Source: Silene conica (lineage: Eukaryota; Streptophyta; Magnoliopsida; Caryophyllales; Caryophyllaceae). From it: a stretch of 64,000 bases of DNA. The DNA lies in the NCBI GenBank assembly GCA_029255685.2, contig CM055320.2, forward strand, positions 15,147,111-15,211,110, read 5' to 3'. The notes under the pieces were generated by a model that was not told the origin of the DNA, ran no database searches, and saw only the letters and a list, made by a program, of their open reading frames with translations. Shown piece by piece: positions 1-10,412 of the stretch (positions are counted from its first letter, which is position 1; every line of letters begins with the position of its first letter). Position numbers and translations under genes: made by a program.

Positions 1-114
1 GAAGTTGTGCAAATCTTAACTGACCTTGACCCTATCATTATTACTGACGTTTGTAATAGACCGGCCAAGAACAACTTGTCTAATATCGTTGGTCAGCTCT
101 GTCAACCTGATTAA
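1..114 (+). other. Open frame entering from the left edge, unidentified
   Basis: Frame 1 is open from the first base to a TAA at 112-114, giving 37 residues that begin EVVQILTDLDPIIITD. It has no start in the window, so it could be the tail of an exon of a gene fragment carried by the same CACTA-type DNA as the WD40 fragment just downstream. I do not recognise the sequence, and an open stretch of 37 codons can arise by chance. Confidence 0.2.
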
Positions 115-366
115 AACAAGTGAACATAATTTTGACAAATAGTCAAATTTCGTTCTCCTTATATTAGTGGGATACGAGAAATAGGCGTGAAACTTGTATT
201 CAGTTTTAGTTCTTTGCTTTCTTTTTGTGTTTGGAGGAGATTTGTACCCCTACTTACTCTGCCAGTGCTTTGTTTTCTGGAAAAATTACATTCAGAACTT
301 TGAGAACAATACTCCCCTTCCCTTTCAGAATACGGCAGGGAGAATATCTGAAATATTTTCTGTCAG

Positions 367-1038
367 GTGACCTTTGCTTATCTTAAAGACAAACCTACTC
401 AAAGCACACAAACATCAACTAGGTGTAGGTGTTGCCAGTGGAGTGAGATCAGCAGTTGCATATTAGGTACCGGCAATGGTCGGACACTTAGCTTTGTCAG
501 AGGAAATGGAAGTCTTCCAGTGGTACTGCTAGAAATGGGTCTCTTAGTGCTTCAAGTACAAGTAATATAAATGGTAATCTTAATTTTGATGGCAAAGGAA
601 CCTATTTGGTATTCAATGTCGGGGACACACTTTTCATAAGTGATTTGAATTCTCAAGATAAGGTATTTTATGCTTTCTGCATCTATCTTAATTAGTAGTG
701 GTTTAGGTTGTTATTTTGCTTACTTGTCATCTTATGCCTACAGGGTCCCATTAAATCAATACTTTTTACCAACTCAAACCCTATTTGTCATGCATTTGAT
801 CCTGATGCCAAAGATAATGGCCATGATTTACTTATTGGATTGAATTCAGGGTATGGTAATTACTTTTCTTTGCATCTGTTTGTTGCGACTTTATGAAAGC
901 ATTATATCATTCTTGAGCCGCATTTATTCTGTAGTATACTCAGTGTCGCTGAGGCAGCAGCTACAAGACATGGGCAAAAGGCTTGTTGGCTTGCATCATT
1001 ACAATAAGGATGGTATCATAAATCATCTATCTACTTAA
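367..1038 (+). pseudogene. Decayed WDR20/DMWD-like WD40 gene fragment with introns
   Basis: Three exon-like blocks read as parts of a plant transducin/WD40 protein of the WDR20 (DMWD, creC-like) family. Block 1 (367-660) follows a ttctgtcag acceptor and encodes VTFAYLKDKPT, LGTGNGRTLSFVRGNG, then NFDGKGTYLVFNVGD and FISDLNSQDK; the reading frame shifts near 510-515 between the second and third of these. Block 2 (743-850) encodes GPIKSILFTNSNPICHAFDP and DLLIGLNSG, between a gtatttta donor at 661 and a cctacag acceptor at 742. Block 3 (about 935-1035) encodes VYSVSLRQQLQD and LVGLHHYNKDG, then stops at TAA. The junction before block 3 is not clean. Only the N-terminal region before the WD40 propeller is present. 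Retained introns indicate a DNA-level copy, not a retrocopy. The frameshift, poor third junction and lack of the rest of the gene make it non-functional. Family assignment is from remembered motifs of the Arabidopsis homologue. Confidence 0.7.
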
Positions 1039-1619
1039 GAAGTTATGTAAGAGTTAGATGAATGGGGTACTGCTTCTTTATGTTGGAAGCTTTCTTTATA
1101 GAAAGAAGCTCCCTTTACAGTTCCAATAGACATAGATCCTATGGCAAAAAGATAGAAAGTCTTTTTTCAGAAAGAGTGAGAAGCAATTGATGTTAACTAC
1201 AAAAAGGATTGACTAATGTTCCGAATATTTATTTGTTTTTAATTCTCCATAATACATTGCTAACTATGGTCTCCAATCAGGTGTTGCAGGAATCATTGTG
1301 TTCAACTATGGAGCCCGACAACTTCGGCGTGTGTTTTGGATTACAAGTTATTTGGTCCAGTGTTTCTAGTGCTTGCAACTATTATTCAGTACTCCGTCCG
1401 TCCCAATAGGTTGTGCAACTATTAATCATATAGGTATATTAGGTTGTAGATTAGAAGCTTGTGTAGAGTGTATTTCAGAATGCATGGTGTTTTGGATGGT
1501 GATTAATGGTATGTTGTATGACACTTTTGAAGTAATAAAAAGGACCTCGTTTTTTGTCTTTGTTTGAATTTTCAGCATTTCTCTATTTGTAGAATATGTA
1601 TATGATTATTTTTTTTTTT
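1039..1619. other. Non-coding filler inside the CACTA-side DNA
   Basis: No credible gene. A Stowaway-like terminal motif, tactccgtccgtcccaat, lies at about 1388-1405, but no partner terminus was found nearby. The small open frames at 1209-1567 match nothing I know. A T-run at about 1610 closes the stretch. Confidence 0.35.
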
Positions 1620-1854
1620 TAAATAAGACGAATAGAGAACTGTTGACTTACCCAACCGTTTTCTTTTCCTAGGAAAAGAGAATGCTTATCAGGTGTTCTC
1701 TAAAGTTCATTTCAACCTTTTTTTTATCATTGTGAATACAAAACGCCTCTTGCAACTGTTCTCTAAACTTTATGAACAGTGAGTTGGAGAACGCCTCTAA
1801 GGCGTTTTCTAAAGCTAATTTCAACAGTTCTCTAAGCCTATTTTTGTAGTAGTG
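1620..1854. mobile_element. Right terminus of a CACTA-like DNA transposon
   Basis: The stretch ends with gtagtagtg at 1846-1854, whose reverse complement CACTACTACAAAAA is a typical CACTA terminus. Just inside it the words gttctctaaa, gcgttttctaaa and gttctctaag recur in both orientations, as expected of CACTA subterminal repeats. No left terminus or transposase was found in the window, so the element either extends off the left edge or is truncated. Its inner repeats differ from those of the element ending at 2325. Confidence 0.5.
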
Positions 1855-2325
1855 AGTTTTGAATATAAACCGATGTTATTTTAATAAATAAAGATAATAT
1901 TTACATCAGTTTTAAACCAAAAACGATGTAATTGAGACTCTATTAACATCGATTTCAGACCAAAAACGATGTAATTGAGACATTATTAATATCGATTTTC
2001 ACTTATAACCGATGTTAATAGTATGCTATTTACATCAAATTCAAACCAAAAACGATGTATTTGAGACACTATTAACATCAGTTTTCACTTATAACCGATG
2101 TTAATGTTATACTATTAACATCGCTTTTGACTTATAACCGATGTTAATGTTATACTATTAACATCGCTTTTCACTTATAACCGATGTTAATGGTATACTA
2201 TTTACATCGGTTTCAGAAACGATGTAAAGGGAAAAATACTCTAAATGTCGCCCCCAGATACATCGCCAAAAAGCGATGTAAATGAGGCAAAATAAGCGAT
2301 GTCAATGAGACTTTTTCTACTAGTG
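1855..2325. mobile_element. Subterminal region and right end of a second CACTA transposon
   Basis: The right end reads ctactagtg, so the inverted terminus is CACTAGTAGAAAAAGTCTC. About twenty copies of an AACGATGT/ACATCG(A/G)TTT word lie in alternating orientation between 1868 and 2310, the hallmark of CACTA subterminal transposase-binding repeats. At 2326 the sequence switches abruptly to copia gag, so the element was inserted there. Its left end and the 3-bp duplication lie off the window. The WD40 fragment at 367-1038 is probably cargo of this element or of the one ending at 1854. Confidence 0.7.
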
Positions 2326-3230
2326 CCTGCCTTAATGTCCTCACGATACACGGGGCATGAGCGCCTCCAATGCCCAGTCTTGTGACAATGATGGCATTCC
2401 ATGCTAGTATCCTTGCTCTTTGTTTTGCCCTGTGAGTTGCTTGACTCACCTGGCCCACTCTTGGTAAATCCTGACTTCTTAAACTTGGGCTTGCCTACTG
2501 TTAGGTCGCCTTGAGCTTTAGCTTTTCCCTTACCCTTACCTTTACTGGAGATCATGAGAACATCCTGCTTCACGCTCTGACTTAATTTAAGATCCTTCTC
2601 GGTCTGTACGAGAAGAGAGTGGAGCTCATGAGGAGTCTTCTTCATGTCGTTCATGTAATAGTTGGCCCTGAAGAGGGCGAACCCATCATGAAGCGAATGA
2701 AGCATTCGATCAACGATTATGTTCTCACTGATCTTGCAGTTTAGGGCCTCCAATTTCTCGATATTCTCAATCATGTTGAGAATATGTGGGCTAACCGCTT
2801 GGCCCTTCTGGAGTTTCGCCTCAAAGAAGCGACAGGTATGCTCATAAGAAACGATTCTCGGAGCTTTTGAGAATTTGTCAGTGAGTGTGGTGAAAATCTT
2901 GTTTGCACCATGGGTTATGAAGCGTCTTTGCAAATTGGATTCCATTGCATAGATGAGTACGTTATTTATCGCACTCGCTTCCATGACGAAGTCGCTATGA
3001 GCGCGAACTTCGTTAGCTCTAGCTCCAGTTCATGGGTGTGCCGGAATTGGCTCAGTTAAGTACTTGAGCTTTCCGTCAGTAATGGCAGCATTCCGTAGTG
3101 CTGCCTCCCAGTCTGAGAAGTTTGACTCATCATTCCTCAGTCTAGTAGACTGATTTATGGAGTCCATGAAGGCTTTTAGCCAGGATTCACGTGCTAGCTT
3201 GGCACTTGGCATTGGGTCTTCACCAGCCAT
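2326..3230 (-). pseudogene. Copia gag coding region, decayed
   Basis: Begins MAGEDPMPSAKLARESW with a UBN2/DUF4219-type N-terminal segment (NFSDWEAALRNAA), continues through a retrotransposon gag core, then a lysine/glycine-rich basic stretch, and ends with a CCHC zinc knuckle (CHHCHKTGHWRRSC) close to the CACTA insertion point. Gag packages element RNA in cytoplasmic particles. It is not one open frame, and I treat it as a fossil. Confidence 0.8.
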
Positions 3231-4577
3231 TAGTTATACAACAGTTTTAATGATCGTGTTCTACACTGAAAAGAAGATAAAACAAAACCATATAAGCAAC
3301 TCATTGTTGTGATTTAAGTCTATTTTAAATTGTATTTAAACTCGTAGACTCATGCATTTATATAATTGATCTCCCTCAAGAATTATATAAACGATCCCAA
3401 GACTCAATTTCCGTATATTGATAAGCCCACAGCTTGGCTAATTCCACCGTTGGAACTCTTGGTCGATAGATTTCCGTAAATCCTATCTATTAGTCCATCT
3501 CAGTCGCTAGATAGTATCGAGTGACCATGATGTTGAGATAAAGTAAATCATCTGTTCCCACTTACCCGACGTAGAAGGGGTCATATTATGCCTACCGACG
3601 AAGAAGGGATTCATGGGAGTCTGATTTATAAAGACTATTCTCAATTTTTGGTTATACGAGGAAGACCCCATCAACTTATATTTATCCATTTTAAGTGAAC
3701 TAATATCTAGCATATGCGTGAATGAATGAAATAAAGTGATGGCTTTGCAATTGACATGTGACATCTGTATTGTCACAGAAAACTAACGCGTAACCTCTAC
3801 ATGAGTCAGTTTTCAGGCATGTTATAGGTGGTTTGGTTTTAGGCGGAATATGATGCAAGCTATTATCGATGAAAGCATAAAAATAAATGCAATAAACGTA
3901 AATAAAAGTCCTAGTGTGGCCTATCCTACCAAAATAAACATAAAACAACTTGGAATCCACCGTTGGACCCTAGAAGCTTGTCTTGATGTTCCATCTTGAT
4001 CTTTGCAGCGGGAGTGAGCATCCGGTCTCCGTCTTTGGTCTTCACAAAATTACTAATTTAAATTACAAATATAACCCTATTTACATTCTAATTTAAATAC
4101 AAAAGTAATTACATGGAAAAAACCCAAAACGGAGATTCAAGATCTCAAAATTACAAACAAGACTGTGTCCCATCATTACGGTGACACAATCTTCTAAGGC
4201 CACACTAAGTTACAACCGTTTGCAAAATTAAATACGTTATAGAAAGCATTCAAAAGGCATTCAACAAGACGATAAATAAAATGCATCAACTAAAAAATAA
4301 AATTCATACATGACATAATACTGTTATTATGATTAACAAATTTTACCAAACCACCTTTTCGGGATTAAAATTATGTGATTATACCGTTTTAACCACTTTA
4401 ATTTTAACAAGTTTATAATCCATTATCTTAAACCGTTTTAAAATAACATGTATCAAACGAGAGTGAACCGTTTCACAAAAATAATATACTATTTCCGTAT
4501 ACAGTATATTACTAAAGGCCAAAGAAAATAAAACAAGTTATTTTCGGAAAAATAAAACACGACTGTCACGGGGAAGT

Positions 4578-5007
4578 GGTCGACCGACCTCAACATGGGG
4601 TCGACCGACCTACTGTCAAAAAAAAAAAATTCCTGTATCAGCAGAGTAGTCTACCGACCCAATAAACACGTCGACCGACCTCCTGACAGAAAAAAAAAAA
4701 TTCTTGTAACTGCATAGTGGTCGACCGACCCAATAAACGGGTCGACCGACCACAAAACACGAAGTCGAGTTTCTGAAAACGCGAAATTGCTGCACTTTTA
4801 ATCAAAACAAGTTTTAACCTTTGATTCAAAACGCGTAAATCAAAATAAACAGCAATTAGGGTTCACATATTGTCAAGAATATCGATTAATTAACAATATG
4901 TAAACAGGAATCGAAAACAAGATCGATTATACAAAAGAGAAACTGCCGAAAAACAGAAACCCTACGCGGGTGTTGGTCGACCGACCACAATAATGGGTCG
5001 ACCGACC
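4578..5007. repeat. Four pairs of GGTCGACC palindromes in the copia leader
   Basis: The 12-mer ggtcgaccgacc or a close variant occurs eight times, in four pairs starting at 4578/4599, 4648/4669, 4719/4740 and 4975/4996. The spacing within every pair is exactly 21 bp. The 8-bp core is self-complementary, so each pair can form an 8-bp stem with a 13-nt loop. The array lies between primer site and gag. Confidence 0.85.
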
Positions 5008-5086
5008 CTCACGCCGGCAGAAATCGATTTTCAAAATTTTTAATCAAAACTTATGAAAAACACAAAAGTAAAATCTCGTGAACCTG

Positions 5087-5099
5087 TCTCTGATACCAC
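5087..5099 (-). other. Primer binding site, initiator tRNA-Met
   Basis: On the minus strand this reads TGGTATCAGAGAC, the usual complement of the 3' end of plant initiator tRNA-Met. It lies two bases inside the LTR, which fixes the element orientation and the LTR edge. Confidence 0.85.
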
Positions 5100-5100
5100 T

Positions 5101-6093
5101 TGTGGGGAATAAAGCATGTATTCGCCCTAAAACGTGAAGGATTATAACGAATTTTACAATTGAGATTATTGTCATAAGTTAATAAAAACATGAAAAGGAA
5201 TACAACCTTGGGTCCTTGCTTGAATAGGCCTAAGAACAGGAATTAAAGTAAATTCCCTCCTATAACTTGCACCCAAGACTTGAATGAGATGATGCCGCGT
5301 GTGCTAGAAATACTCTCCAATTGCCTTGCAATATGGGGAGAGCTATTGTGAGGGTTTTTGATGTGAGATCTGAGTTTTGGGAAAATAATGTTCTCAAAAC
5401 CCTAATTATCAGAATTGTGATTCACCAGTAATTGACAAAAGGAGAAAAACTCTCCTTTTGTAACCTTATGGGTCGGCCGAATGGGGTCTTAGGTAGGAGT
5501 GGGCTTTCCACTCTTACCTTATTCCTTTACGTGATTCGACCCGATTTGCTAAATATTATTCGCGGGTATTTATTATAAATCGTACACATGTTATCAGATA
5601 TTAATACAGTCGATGTATTAATAATGGTCTGATAAAATTACGATATTGTATAATTACCCAAATTAATATAACTGTTTATATTAATACGCGAATACAATAT
5701 TTAATTAAATATAACCGTTTTATATTTAATTTACGAATTAATCATGTAATCCGTATTAGCTAAAATTTGTTTAATCCGTATTAAATAATAATCTCAACAT
5801 CTTATTGACTAATTTAATAGTCAATACCTCTGACTAACTGTTTAGTCATATCCGGCATAAATGTGACTGTATTTTCATACCTTCACATCTCCCAAACGTG
5901 TCCTATAGGTGTGACGTATAAGGACCAGTTGATCACCGCCATCCGTATGACAATAACGTCAAACTTATCTAGCAAGCCAACCGTTATTGATAAACGTGGA
6001 TCAACTGATAATAATACTGAAGTATGCCCTTGTGATCCTTAAAGAGATTTAATAAGTCATTGTACTTAATTGTCAAGGACACCAGCCCCAACA
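5101..6093 (-). repeat. Copia 5' LTR
   Basis: A 993-bp LTR bounded by TGTGGGG at 5101 and CCCCAACA at 6093, giving short inverted ends. It lies immediately beyond the primer site, separated from it by two bases. Its last 200 bp resemble the right end of the solo LTR at 41881-43017 (shared blocks include caagccaa and gaggacac-like segments), so the two belong to related families. Confidence 0.8.
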
Positions 6094-9000
6094 CAGTATA
6101 GACAATGACCCTAGATCCTACCAAATAAGAGCGAAATTTGTCTAAAGCATGGACAACTGCAAGTAACTCCTTTTCAGTGGTAGTGTAATTAATCTGCACA
6201 TCATCCAAGGTCTTGCTAGCATAATGGATCCTATGTAGTGCTTTCTCCTTTCTTTGCCCAAGTACGGCTCCAACCGCGTAGTCACTAGCATCACACATGA
6301 TCTCGAAAGGTAGGCTCCAATCTGGGGACCTAATAATTGGAGATGAGACAAGAGCTTGTTTAATCCTGTCAAAAGATTTAACACACTCATCAATGAAAAT
6401 AAAAGGGGCATCTCTATGTAAAAGCTTAGTAAGTGGTTGAGCAATTTTGGTGAAATCCTTGATGAATCTGCGATAGAATCCTGCATGACCCAAAAAGCTT
6501 CTCACACTTTTAACATTGACCGGGTACGGGAGTTTCTCAATTACTTCCACTTTAGCTTCGTCAACCTGTATGCCTTTTCCTGATACTAGATGACCAAGTA
6601 CCACCCCTTCAGTTACCATGAAGTGGCACTTTTCCCAATTCAGGACAAGATTAGTTTCTTCACAACGCTGCAAGACTTTGGACAAATTTTTCAAGCAAAT
6701 ATCAAAGTTAGTACCATAAACACTGAAATCATCCATGAAAACCTCCATGATAGACTCAATATAATCAGAAAAGATGGCCATCATGCAACGTTGAAAGGTA
6801 GTAGGAGCATTGCAAAGCCCAAAGGGCATTTTCCTATAAGCAAAGACACCATAAGGACATGTAAAGGTAGTCTTTTCTTGGTCATCGGGATGTATGGGTA
6901 TCTGAAAGAATCCTGAATAACCATCGAGATAGCAAAAATACTCGTGACAAGCTAACCGTTCTAACATTTGGTCAATATAGGGGAGGGGAAAGTTATCTTT
7001 CTTTGTAGCAACATTTAACTTTCTGTAGTCAATACACATCCTCCACCTTGTCATAAGTCTTGTAGTTATTAATTCATTCTTATCATTCGTCACAACCGTA
7101 GTCCCTCCCTTCTTAGGGACCACCTGAACTGGACTCACCTCGAGAGTCGGAGATGGGGTAAATAATACCTGCATCTAAGAGTTTTTGAATTTCCTTTCGA
7201 ACAACGTTCTGCATAGGAGGGTTAAGACGACGCTGACCCTGTGCACTGGGTTTATAACCTTCCTCTAAGTGAATACGGTGCATGCAAAAGTCAGGACTAA
7301 TACCTCGTAAATCATCAATGCTATATCCAATGGCTTTTTCATGTTCCCGCAAAATAACCAACAAAGCAGAAAGTTGGCTCGCATTAAGATTAGCATTGAC
7401 AATTACAGGTTTTAACTCTTTATCATCAAGAAACACGTACTTAAGATGAGAGGAAAGGGGTTTAAGTTCGGGTTTATTTACCTCGGTAACCTTAGGGGGG
7501 TTACCTAAGCTATAGACCGTTTGCTCTTTACGTTCCTCTCCAGTCAAAAGCTTTTCTATAGCAACCACTTCGGGATATTCTGAAAGTGTTTCTACATCAT
7601 TCTCATCGGACATCAAGACAATCTCCAAAGGGTCACTGTTCAAGGAAAGAGCAAGGGTTTCATCAATAGTGACGTCCACAATATTAATACGATGACAACT
7701 TTCATCTACCATGAAATGTTTTAAGGTAGTTTTAAGATTAAAAGTGATAGTATCATCCCCAACAGCCAAGGTAAGGCTCTCATTTTTAACATCAATGACC
7801 GCCCCTGCGGTATGTAAGAATGGTCTGCCTAAGATAATAGGAGTATGAGTGTCTTCGGCCATGTCTAGCACAAAAAAATCAATAAGGATGAAGAATTTTC
7901 CCACTTTTACATGTACGTCTTCTAAGACACCAAGGGGGTACTTAACGGACGTGTCAGCCATTTGTAGAGTCATATTAGTAACGCTTAAATGACCCATATT
8001 TAATTTCTTGCATATAGAGTAGGGCATGACACTAACGCTAGCTCCTAAATCACAAAGAGTTCTATTGATAAACAAAGGACCAATAGTGCAAGGGATAGAA
8101 AAACTCCCTGGATCCTTAAGCTTAGGTGGTGAACGAGATTGTAAAACAGCGTTGCATTCCTCAGTGAATGCTACCGTCTCCACCTCATTGAAGGATCTCT
8201 TCCTTGTCAATATGTCCTTCATAAACTTTGCATAAGCTGACACATGAGTAATCAATTCAGTGAAAGGAACACTTACCTGAAGATTTTTCACAACTTCCAT
8301 TAATCTCCCGAACTGTTGATCAATTTTTGATTTCTGTTGTCGGGTTGGGAATGGTAGAATAATCTTTATTGGTTCAGCTTCCTTTTCATCCTTAGAGACC
8401 TTTCAGGAACTTTGGCTTGGAATAGTAGTATCGGGTACCTGTGTATTAAGCGAAATAGAAGAATTAGAAGTACGCGGACGAGACACTCGATCGAGTGGGG
8501 AAGGCACTCGATCGAGTGGGGCTGGCACTCGATCGAGTGCTTCACGAGCTCGATCGAGTGCTTCGGCTTTAGCTCGTATTGCGAATTTTCGTTTTTCTTT
8601 TTCGTTTTTCTCATGTATACGATCTTTCTCTAATTCCTTTGCTTCTTCTTCATCATCACTGAAAGAGAGATGCCTTAAACCTTTAGGAGAAACATAAGGC
8701 ACTTTACTATCAACTTCGGGCATCGCCGGCTCTTTATAAGAAGTACCACTCCTCAAGTGGATAGCATGAGCTTGTTCATGAGCTTGTTGTCCTTGGGGAG
8801 GAAGGTTCCCGGGTTGCCTATTTGTATTTTGGCCTGCGAGTTGGGCAACTTGAGTGTCTAATATCTTATTATGAGCCAGTATCTGAGTAATCTGTGCTTT
8901 TTGCTCCATCTGAGCTTTAAGGCTTTGCTGCAACATAGCTTTGATCTCTGACATATCATTATTTGCAGTTGGTGGTGGAGGAGGTGGCACCAAAGGTTGA

Positions 9001-10289
9001 AACTGTTGTTGGCGCTGATTGTTAGACTGAGGACCTCCTTGATTCTGTCTATAATTTCCTTGTTGGCCGCAGTTTTAAGGAATCACATAATTTGAATTTG
9101 GGTGTTGCTGAGGTGGGTTAGGGTTTTGAACATTCTGGCTCGACCATTGAAGAAAGGTATGTTCCTTTGTCCTCTCATTATAAGTGTTAGAAAAAGGATT
9201 AACTTGCTTGTAGGATTGGAAAACAAGTACCTGTTCCATAGGACTTATGCACTCATCAGCAATATGACCCTCTATACCACATCTTCCGCAGAGAATTACT
9301 TCCCCTTGTTGAACCATATTAACCACTTGGTGTTGGCCACCCAAAGCTTGTGTTGTTTGCATCTGTGCAATCTTAGCATTCAAAGCTTCTAACTGGGCTG
9401 CGACGGCACTATCTGTACCACTTCCCCTCGCAGGGCCTCTTGTATTTCCATATTCGGCAGTATGAGTAGCCATATCATCGATCAATTTATAAGCTATATC
9501 ATCAGTGGTGTTATTCTGAAATCTTCCGTTAGCAGAAGAATCCAAAAGAGCTCTATGATCATCGAATAACCCGTTGTAAAACTAGTTACAAAGAAACCAC
9601 TTCTGAAACCCATGATGAGGAATTGCCCGAACCAATCTTTTGAAACGTACCCATGCCTCATTAAAATCTTCATTACCTCCTTGCTTGAAGTTAGTAATCT
9701 GATTCCTGAGATTGTTTGTCTTTTGTGGGGGAAAGTATCTCTTGTAGAATGCAAGAGCTAGGGAATTCCAATCAGTAATGGCATGAGCAGTCAAATCCAA
9801 CTCGCGTAGCCATTCACTAGCATCATCTTGTAGAGAAAAAGGAAAAAGTCGGTACTTGACCTGATCATAGGTCACTCCTGTTGGCAAAGGAATGAAGCTG
9901 CAATAAGTGACAAACTTATCCATATGTTTCGCAGGATCTTCCCCAGATCTACCTCCAAACATATTCCGCTCTACCAACGCAAGATAAGAAGGCTTGATGT
10001 CAAAAGGCTTCTCCTCAGCATCAGTAGGAGGCGGTATAAATCCTGTTGGAATAGAAGCCAAAGTAGGCTCGTTGTAGCTTGCCATCTTTGGTGTAGCGAC
10101 AAAGGTTTCAGAAACAATATCGTCCTCGTTAGAGGATGGGTTTTCTGAGGTAATTAAAGGCTCAATCCTGTCAAGTATACTCAAGTCTTCTACTTGACCC
10201 ACTTCTCTATTAAAATTTCTTCTGTAGCGAAAAGTCTTCTCTGGTTCAGGATCAAAAGCAATAATCTCGGACCGAGTTGACCTGGGCAT
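6094..10289 (-). pseudogene. Athila gag-pol coding region, broken
   Basis: Reading leftward: gag beginning MPRSTRSEIIAFDPEPEK with the Retrotrans_gag core (DDASEWLRELDLTAH, YKRYFPPQKTNNLRNQI), a CGRCGIEGHIADEC zinc knuckle, a linker containing LDRVPAP-type 7-residue repeats, an aspartic protease (DLGASVSVMP, ILGRPFLHTAGA), reverse transcriptase (MCIDYRKLNVATKK, FMDDFSVYG) and the first part of RNase H (CDASDYAVGAVLGQ). Family and order are clear. The frame is broken several times, so it is a fossil. Confidence 0.85.
8484..8560. repeat. Four 21-bp-spaced CACTCGATCGAGTG palindromes inside Athila coding sequence
   Basis: The 14-bp perfect palindrome starts at 8484, 8505 and 8526, with a variant at 8547, an exact 21-bp period. 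On the coding strand it makes a 7-residue repeat of LDRVPxP type in the gag-protease linker. The same palindrome with the same period recurs in this element's LTR. Confidence 0.9.
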
Positions 10290-10390
10290 ACAAGGAACTA
10301 ACCAGAAAAGGGTAAGAGTAGTCGCAAGGAACTTTCGTTCCTTGAGACAAAAGACAAATTAAACAAGTAACAAACAACTAAATTGTTGCC

Positions 10391-10408
10391 TCCCCGGCAA
10401 CGGCGCCA
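10391..10408 (-). other. Primer binding site, tRNA-Asp
   Basis: The minus strand reads TGGCGCCGTTGCCGGGGA, the complement of the 3' end of plant tRNA-Asp used by Athila/Tat-type gypsy elements. Confidence 0.85.
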
Positions 10409-10412
10409 AATT

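Larger units (their letters stand above)
2326..6093 (-). mobile_element. Ty1/copia element, 5' part only
   Basis: Minus-strand element: 5' LTR 5101-6093, tRNA-Met primer site 5087-5099, leader of about 1.86 kb (3231-5086), then gag (2326-3230). It is cut at 2325 by the CACTA element, so pol and the 3' LTR lie beyond the window or are lost. Its right edge abuts the RNase H coding region of an Athila element, so the copia jumped into that element. It is broken by at least the CACTA insertion, and its gag also looks decayed. LTR-pair dating is impossible because only one LTR is visible. Confidence 0.85.

Noticed and set aside
367-1038. Working WD40 gene
   Set aside because: Frameshift in the first block, an unclear third junction, an early stop and absence of the propeller-coding exons.
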